64,000 nt of DNA, from assembly GCA_016748015.1 (NCBI GenBank), contig JAAOMT010000025.1, positions 23,133-87,132 of the forward strand, written 5' to 3'. A model generated the notes under the pieces. That model ran no database searches and had not been told where the DNA came from. It saw nothing but the letters and a program-made list of their open reading frames with translations. A program made the translations under genes and the position numbers. Origin of the DNA: Geosiphon pyriformis (lineage: Eukaryota; Glomeromycota; Glomeromycetes; Archaeosporales; Geosiphonaceae). Below, piece after piece: positions 57,283 through 64,000 of this stretch (position 1 is its first letter; every line of letters starts with the position of its first letter).

Positions 57283-58127
57283 TGTTACAAATGATTATTT
57301 AGGATCTCAAGTAAAATAACAAATCCGTAATTTGGTGTTTGGTTGGTATTTTGGTGTTGAAATCTGAAGGTTTTGTTGTGGAGTTCTTTGTATAATAGAC
57401 AGAAATTTAATAATTGTTTTCAGTAGTCTTCCGGAATCACAATTCCGTCGAATTTTTTTCTTAGTATGGTGGCCAGTAATTTTTTTGGTAAGCTATTCTC
57501 AAATCTATGAGTGTTCTACCTTTGTTTCACAGGTCTTTTACCAGTTCCTATGATGTCTGTATCTCAACGCTTAATCCTTAATCAATTTAGTAAAACCAAA
57601 AAAATAACAAAAAGAAAATAAAAAAAATAAAAAAATAACCAAAAGCAATTGCAAGTTAGTATCTCGTCAATAGCCATAATCAAAAGCTATTGTTTTAGTG
57701 TGGTTAAATATCAGTTACTATTAACATGAAGTGTTGATAGTAGAGAGTGAATTGAAATGGTGAATAATTATTTATTGATATTTGTGATATGGAAGGTTTT
57801 TAACTGATGGATTCTGTTCTTTTTACTTTTAACACTACTGCTATATATACATAATTTGGATTTTATGAGATTGCTCATATTCTCGAGCAATGTGCTATAA
57901 TTTCTTAAGCAATGTTCACATTGCTGAGCAATGTGTCATATCTTCTTAACATTGCTCCACATTGCTGAGTGATATGCCATGATTTCTGATATTGCTCCAC
58001 ATTGCTAAGCAATGTGCCATGATTTCTGACATTGCTCCACATTGCTGAGCAATGTGATCACATGTTAACTACTACTCACTTATTGGTCTACTATTTTTCT
58101 ATATTTGTTTTCTTTTTATGAGTAATA
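57283..58127 (-). repeat. 3' LTR of element D
   Basis: 845 bp, TGTTACAAATGATT...GAGTAATA. The TATA box TATATATAC is at about 57842-57850. Its U3 has a palindromic tandem array (57917-58056) in place of the AATTCC-type repeats of A and B. The polypurine tract on the minus strand (TTAAAAAGGAGAAGATAA) is at about 58128-58145. Confidence 0.85.
57917..58056. repeat. Four tandem palindromes in the U3 of element D
   Basis: Units start at 57917, 57958, 57998 and 58038 (period 40-41 bp). Each has the 19-base core CACATTGCTNAGCAATGTG, a perfect inverted repeat around one base. The second unit is eroded (GAGTGATATG). Between cores the spacer GCCATGATTTCTGACATTGC is also repeated. A fainter unit lies at 57870-57895. 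Confidence 0.85.
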
Positions 58128-58149
58128 TTATCTTCTCCTTTTTAATATT

Positions 58150-58776
58150 GAGCTCTGTCAAAATCTTCATTTTGAATTAATTCTAATACTTTTTTTCAAG
58201 TATTGTTTGTTCGACTCTGTTTCTTATGTCTTCTACTTGTGTATTGTTCATTCTTTTTCATTGGTTAATGGTTATGGTTTCTATGTTAGAGTGTAACAGT
58301 ATTTTTGGATAGTTCCGAAATTTGTTGTGTAGTTGGTACATTGTTTTAACATGTAATGTTGAATTTGTTTTCTTTCCAATAAATTCTTCAATTTGTTGTA
58401 TTATGTCTTGGTTGAATATTCTCTTGGATTTGTCAATATACAACTCCTGAATATTCAACTTTTGATCTAACTGGTAATAGCAATATGATATTGGAAGTTG
58501 TTCTGTCCATTGCTTCCAATTTTCTTTTGTAAGCTCTTCTGTTGGTGCCATAACAGGTATTTTCCCAAAAGTGTTTTTCACTTTTTTTATTAAGTTATTT
58601 GTCCAGTTTTTATTGTTCTTTAGTAATCACTGATATGATGTATTTTTTGTTTTTCTTTTGGTGTTTTGATAGCAAATTGTTTGATTGTTAACAATAATTT
58701 CTATGTTTAAAGATTGTTGACTTAAGGCTTGGAATAATTGTTGAGCTATGATGTGAATATGATCTGGTATTTCCAT
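58150..58776 (-). pseudogene. Extra ORF of element D
   Basis: Starts ATG near 58776 with MEIPDHIHIIAQQLFQAL. After one stop near 58628 it is open as 58581-58258 (ENWKQWTEQLPISYCYYQ, LNIQELYIDKSKRIFNQD, KTMYQLHNKFRNYP). The pieces match element B's extra ORF (MEITDNIYSLVQKLF; LNIQSLYTDK), showing one conserved protein. Function unknown. Confidence 0.5.
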
Positions 58777-58839
58777 TTTTTTTGGTTGCTTTTGTTATGT
58801 ATATTGTGTCTTTTATATGCTCTTTTATTGTTCAATTTT

Positions 58840-60030
58840 ATGTGTTTGGTCCAATGATTATGATTGGTTTCAGATCTTGTGGAATTTTATCTGGTTGTAC
58901 TAGTATTTGTTGTATTCACAATTGTGGAATGTTATTGGTAGATGATAATGCTATTTGGTGATATGGTTTTAGTCAATCACCATGTGTTGCTTTGGCTAAA
59001 ATTTTATTGTTCTATCTTAATTTATAAGCTCCATTTCCAAGAATTTCTTCTATGTGAAATGGTCTGTTTCATTTGATGTCAAATTTTCCATTCTATTGTT
59101 TTTCTGCTTTGGTACGATGTAATAGTACTTTGTCTCCAATCTTGAATTCAATTGGTTTATCTAGTAGTTGGTTATTGTGTCATTCTTTTTGCTTTTCTTG
59201 TGATTTTTGTATGTTGTTAGCTGCTTTTTATTGTCTGTTTTTCAAAGTTTCTATTAAGTCATATGTTCTTCTCAACAATGTTTCCTGAAAATTGTTTTCA
59301 ATTATTGGTTCTGTTGAATAAGTGGTGACTTCTATCTCAACTGGTAATGTTGTTGTTCTACCGTATACTAATTCAAATGGTGTTGTTTGTATGCTGTCTT
59401 GCTTCATTGTCTGATAAGCAAATAATACTGATGGTATGAACAAATCCCATTCATCCTGGTTTTTTTGACTAATCTTGGCAATTGCTTCACACAGTGTTTT
59501 ATTGAATCTTTTTATTAATCCATTGGTTTGTGGATAGTATAGTGATAACAGTGGTCTTTTGATTCCGAATCTTTGACTTAATTCTGTTAATGTTTTGTTC
59601 ACAAAGTAAGTTCTTTGATCTAATAGTAGTTCTTTTAGACATCCATGTTGACAAATCAAATTTTGATAAACAAATTTGGCAACGGATTTTGCATTTGTTC
59701 TTTGAATTGTTTTTGCTTCTGGCCATTTAATGAGATAGTCCATGACTACTGCAATATATCTGTTGCCTCTGCTGATAATTGTTAATGGTTCAACTAAGTC
59801 AATTCCAATTCAATTAAATGGTTGTCTCACTTTGATTGGTTTTAATGGTTCATTGGGTTTTGTTCCTTCTTTTCTCTGACAAGCATCACAATTTTGAACA
59901 TATTGAATGATGTTTGGATACATTAATGGCCAATAGTATTTTTTTCTAGTTCTTTCTATGGTTGCTTCTTTATGAAAATGTCCTGTTGTTGGATCTGAGT
60001 GCATGTTGAATAATATTGTTTCTTTCTCTG
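58840..60030 (-). pseudogene. pol: Integrase of element D
   Basis: Zinc region MHSDPTTGHFHKEATIERT and CDACQRKEG (60004-59870). GIDLVEPL (about 59785-59810) keeps the catalytic Asp. YLIKWPEAK (TGG) begins an open block 59743-59228 with LLLDQRTYFVN and PQTNGLIKRFNKTL (Glu to Lys at the third triad position, a G-to-A change). The C-terminal KVLLHRTKAE-like part is at 59080-59150. Confidence 0.75.
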
Positions 60031-60289
60031 GTTCTGTGATTACTTTGATTGATTAATCTGAGTTCTTTCTGTTTTTCTAGTAAAGTATATTTTGATGATT
60101 GATAAAATATTTTGATTGTTGTTTTATGCTGTTTTGTTCTTTTTGAGATAATTTCTCCTTGAACAATTGAGTATTTATATAATGTTGAAGTTGTTGGTAT
60201 TTTTGTGTATTCATCTTTTGTTGTATTTTTGGGTTGAAATGTTTTTAAATTTGTCTTATTTGCGACAATTTCTTAGCATTTCTATTGTC

Positions 60290-62056
60290 TTTTTCTTTTT
60301 TATAATGTACTATATAATTGAATGATGAAAGTTCTATTTTTCATCTAGTATGGCAATCATCTCCGAATTCTTGTTTCTGGATTGAAATCAATCCCTTGTG
60401 ATTAGTATACACATCAAACTTTTGACTCAAGCATTCCTTCCACTTGATGACAGCCCAATAGATAGCTAAGTGCTCTAATGCTGAAGTACCATAGTTCTTT
60501 TCAGCTGGACTTAAACTTCTACTGGTATAAGCTACTGGATGTTTTCTTCTATTCAGTTCTTTCTGTAATAGTACTGCTCCCAATGCTTGGACAGATGCAT
60601 CAGTAGTGATGATAAATAGTTTGCTGTGATTTGGATACATCAATACTGGAGCTTGAATAAGCTTTTTTTTTAATATGTCAAAAGCTTCTTGTTGAGTTTT
60701 TGTCTATTCATACTTCACATTCTTTGTTTGGAGTTGGTGTAGTGGTTGAGCTATTTTGGAAAAGTCCTTAATAAAGTGGCAGTAATATCCAGCAAATCCC
60801 AAAAATGCTCTTAATTCCATGATATTATTTGGTACTAGAAAGTTCTTAACAATTTTAATTTTGTCTGAATCTGTTTTGATTCCATTTTTGCTTATGATAT
60901 GTTCCAAAAACTTGAATTCAGTTTTTCTAAAGAAACACTTGGTTGCATTTAGTTTCAATCCAGCTCTTCTTAGTCTCTTAAACACTTGTTAAAGATGATA
61001 TAGATGATCATTAAATGTTTTCAAGAACACATTGGTATTATCTAAGTATACAATTACTGATTTTCATAGTAATTCTATATATACAATTTCTATGAGCCAT
61101 TGTAATATTGCTGGAGCATTCATCAAGCCAAATGACATAACTTCAAATTCAAAATTTCCTTCTCTTGTTGTGAATGCAGTCTTTTTTTTGTCAGCTGGAT
61201 TCATGGCTACTTGCCAGTAACCACTGTTTAGATCTAATGTTGAGAACTATTTATTTCCTCCAAAAGCATCAAATAGTTCTTGAATCTTTGGAGTTAGATA
61301 GCTATTATTTTTAGTTACTTCATTCAGTTTCTGATAATCCACACAAAACCAAATTTTCCCATTCTTTTTCCAGATTAGTACCACTGGTAATAACCATGGG
61401 CTCATTGATGGCTGAATTAGCCTGTTGTCAAGCATTTGGTTAATTTCTTGATGAATGATTTCATGGCTAGCTGGTAGTACTCTGTATGCTCTTTGCTTGA
61501 TTGGCATTGCATCTTCAGTCTTAATCTGATGTTGGATAATATTGGCGCAGCCAAATTCATTTTTACTAGCAAAGATGTCTTTAAAATTGTTGAGTAACAT
61601 TCTTAGTTGCATTTGTTGGAGTAAGTCTAGATTTCCCATGTTTATCTGTTTCAGTTGTTCTTGTTGGAGCAGATAACATTCACTTCGTCCATAGATAGTT
61701 TGTGATGTGATGTCCACATATTCGCACAGTTGTGAAAAATCTAGAACCTGGTTTGGTGGTTGATCCTCAACTTGAGTGGTTAAATATTCAATGATAGTTC
61801 TCTTTGGTATTTCAATGACATTTCTGGTTGTGTTGTAGATAAGAATTTTGATGTTTTTGGGGCTTTTGGCTGATATGTAGAGATTAGTAAGTCTAATCTC
61901 TCCTGATTTGCAAATAGTGGCTTTTGTTTCAAACAGCTGAGCTTGATTCTTTACTTCTCTTTTTATAGCTAACATATACTGGTCATATGGTAGAATGGAA
62001 ATTGTTTGACGGGTTGAGATAATTTCTCCTTTGTCAACAATTTTTTTCTTTGCCAT
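60290..62056 (-). pseudogene. pol: RNase H, RT and linker of element D
   Basis: RNase H is 60643-60341 (TTDASVQALGAVLLQ, VYTNHKGL with Asp to Asn). The thumb is 60985-60704. The catalytic motif near 61035-61055 reads YLDN, the second Asp being Asn. NSGYWQVAMN (TGG) is near 61195-61230. The 269-codon open block 62056-61247 holds the linker and RT N-terminus (IKQRAYRVLPASHEII, LIQPSMSPWLLPVV, WFCVDYQKLN). Confidence 0.8.
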
Positions 62057-62059
62057 ATT

Positions 62060-62466
62060 AACTAGTACATCTATTCTACCTGTGGATTCAAATCTTTATA
62101 TTCCTTTAGCAGTAATCCCTAATTTTTTTCTGTTTTCTACTGACACTAACTGAGCTATTTTCACTAGAAGTAGGAATATTGCCTGTGTTATCTTTTCATT
62201 TGGATCTATGATATATACTTTTTCTGAGTTATTTTGTAGCATAGCAATAATATTTTCTACGTATCCTGTGTCAATTATTCTTCCTCTGATGTTGATTCCC
62301 TTTTTTGCTAGGCTATTCTTAGATGCTAATTGAATTATTGTTGTTGCTAGAATTTCCAATGCTATCTTAAGATCAATACATGTATGCAAATGTGGTTCCA
62401 ATTTGATGAGATTTTTCCCCAGATATTTCAGATTAAATCTTGCATCAGTATCATGTGCACATTCTG
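62060..62466 (-). pseudogene. pol: dUTPase of element D, N-terminally truncated
   Basis: Reads CAHDTDARFNLKY (motif 1 with Gly to Arg, Asp to Asn), then an open block 62401-62096: ASKNSLAKKGINIRG (motif 2 damaged), GRIIDTGYVENI (motif 3, Asp kept) and KITQAIFLLL. A TAA lies between the open block and the FESTGRI-like motif 5 at about 62075-62095. Similarity stops at about 62466. Confidence 0.7.
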
Positions 62467-63620
62467 ACCAAAAAAAACTAAGCTATAAATAAAACAATTT
62501 CCAATACAATACTGGTATTATCTGTTGGAACACAAACTAAATATCTAGAAGTTGTATATTAATAAATTCAAAAGAATATTTAATTAAAAGATAATACAAT
62601 AGATTAAAAATTTTACAACAAAAATCTTAACTGGAATAATAATTCTATCAAGAAGTCTCTGAGTTTCATCAATAGTTTTTGTCAAAAAAAAAATAGCAAG
62701 ATTAAATTCTGTATAGATTATCACCAACTTAACAGCATAATAATTAGAAATATATATCTTTTTCTAAAAATTGACAACATATTAGATGCTCTAAGAAAAA
62801 CCAAGTTCTTCTCACTTTAGACTTGAAAAGTAAATATTGACAAGTTAAAATAGATTCTAAAAATTGTTAAAAACAGCATTTACTATATAAAAAAAAAACT
62901 ATAAGTTTAATATTTTGCTTTTTGAACTCTGTAATACACCAGCAATATTTCAAAGACTTATAAATATTGTTTACAAAGAACTCTTATGGCAATTAATAGT
63001 TATTTATCTTGATAATATTAATATTTATTTTTTAACTTTTAAAACTTATTTAATCTACTATAAAAAGTTTTTCAATAATTATGAAAAGTAAGATTAAAGT
63101 TAAATATTGAGAAATTTTACATTAGAAAAACAAGCTTAATTTTTTTTGAATATATTGTTAACAAAAACAGAGTTCAATCCAATTTAAAAACAATTAATGC
63201 TGTTATAAACTTCTAAATTTTACATAATACTACCAAACTAAGAGAATTTATAGGATTAGTTTCTTATTACTGAAAATTTATTAGAGAATTCTCCAAAATT
63301 ACCAAACTGCTCAATTATCCAATCAACAAAAATATGCTGTATTAAAAGACCAATAAACAACAAAAAATGTTTGATACTTTCAAAAAAAGACTTATTACAG
63401 TCTTAATTTTAGTCTATTTGGATTTTAATAAAAAGTTTCAGCTAATCACTAATGCTTTACACACAGCTTTTGGTACTATTCTATTATAATTGAATAACAA
63501 TAACAATAAGCAAGTAATTATATATGCCAACAAAACACTTAAGCCAACAAAACTCAAATATAGCTTAACTAAATTAAAAACAGTAGCTGTTATCTGATGT
63601 TACTTATAAAAATTAGAAAT
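62467..63620 (+). pseudogene. pol: Element E: eroded gypsy RT and RNase H
   Basis: Plus strand. KIKFCIDYHQLNSIIIRN (about 62697-62750), NISKTYKYC region, VIYLDNINIYF (about 63000-63030, YLDD to YLDN), KVRLKLNIEKF (about 63088), LREFIGLVSYY (about 63239-63270), ALHTAFGTILL (about 63448-63485), VIIYANKTLKP (about 63514-63545). The peptides match element C better than A. Dozens of stops. It ends abruptly before any integrase. Confidence 0.65.
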
Positions 63621-63629
63621 TATAGTAAA

Positions 63630-64000
63630 TAAATAAAATAGCTAATCAAAAATAGGTATAATAAAAAAAAATTTCAAGATTCTTCTTAAAAAATTACAGG
63701 ATTTCAGAATTCTAAAATTTTAGAATTTTTCTTAAAAAATTTAAAAGAATTTCAGAAATTTTATATAACATAAATTATGTATATATAATAAAAATATTAG
63801 AAGCAAAAAAAGTAGTGCAGATATTCTAAAACATTTTAAAAAATAGTTTTCTATAACTTAAAATAAAATTATATTAATATCAATAAAATTATTTATTGTT
63901 ATTTAATTCATGTTATTATTACTTAATTAAAAAAATATTAAACAATTTCATACTATCAACATTCTATGTTAACAGAATCTAATATTTAACTATATTAAAC
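63630..64000 (+). repeat. Element E LTR (partial, A-like)
   Basis: AGCTAATCAAAAATAGGTATAAT, a U3 with AATTTCAGAATTC-type words (63660-63765), TATA sequence ATTATGTATATATAAT (about 63773-63790) and an ATTAGAAGCAAAA block correspond to 9795-10170 of element A's LTR. It runs off the window. Confidence 0.6.

Larger units (their letters stand above)
57283..62466 (-). mobile_element. LTR retrotransposon D (Ty3/gypsy), 5' truncated
   Basis: 3' LTR at 57283-58127, then extra ORF, integrase, RNase H, RT, linker and dUTPase. Similarity to A and B ends at about 62466, within dUTPase motif 1. Protease, Gag, primer site and 5' LTR are missing. No second target-site copy can be identified. Confidence 0.8.

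Noticed and set aside
57866-58060. Regular 40-bp repeat with palindromic core, resembling a CRISPR array
   Set aside because: The spacers are nearly identical to each other, the array lies inside an LTR, and the surroundings are eukaryotic retroelements.

Overview
The window looks like nuclear DNA of an arbuscular mycorrhizal fungus (Glomeromycotina; Rhizophagus, Gigaspora or Geosiphon relatives). It is very AT-rich and packed with dead and dying retrotransposons. The encoded protein families (dUTPase-bearing Ty3/gypsy elements, RRM plus CCHC LINE ORF1 proteins, LINE ORF2 with a C-terminal RNase H, and a P-loop/restriction-fold protein) are ones I associate with that group. The assignment rests on recalled family resemblance, not on a search. 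I see no intact host gene, rRNA, tRNA or CRISPR array.

Layout, left to right. 1-1450 is the 3' end of a LINE (LINE-a). 1451-3504 is AT-rich with no gene. 3505-30300 is one LINE (LINE-b, + strand) split by two full-length LTR elements: A (+, 9762-19836) inside ORF2, and B (-, 20185-30186) inside the 3' UTR. Removing A with one target-site copy restores the LINE reading frame. 30301-32690 is an ORF1-only LINE (LINE-c copy 1). It is followed directly by LINE-c copy 2 (32691-33115 plus 42516-44475), which is split by LTR element C (+, 33116-42511). A 959-base assembly gap lies in the 5' LTR/leader of C. 45152-47877 (-) is a decayed coiled-coil/P-loop/nuclease-fold gene. 48430-55100 (-) is a nearly complete LINE (LINE-d). 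56040-57282 is the 5' part of a second LINE-b-like copy, interrupted by LTR element D (-, 57283-62466), which lacks its 5' third. 62467-64000 is a heavily eroded LTR element E.

How the parts work. LTR elements A, B and D share one order: Gag with CCHC knuckle, aspartic protease, a Cys-rich zinc-ribbon-like domain, dUTPase, RT, RNase H, integrase, then an extra ORF before the 3' LTR. (D begins only at the dUTPase.) Element C has the same order with different LTRs and a different extra ORF. The autonomous LINEs carry ORF1 (RRM plus CCHC) and ORF2 (endonuclease, RT, RNase H). LINE-c has only ORF1 but shares their 3' tail, so it probably moves with another LINE's machinery.

The dominant signal is decay by G-to-A/C-to-T change. 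In-frame stops fall repeatedly at Trp, Arg and Gln positions, and catalytic Asp residues are repeatedly Asn, while frameshifts are fewer. Element C appears youngest: the visible 105 bp of its two LTRs differ at 3 sites. Yet it has 21 internal stops, 13 of them TGA.
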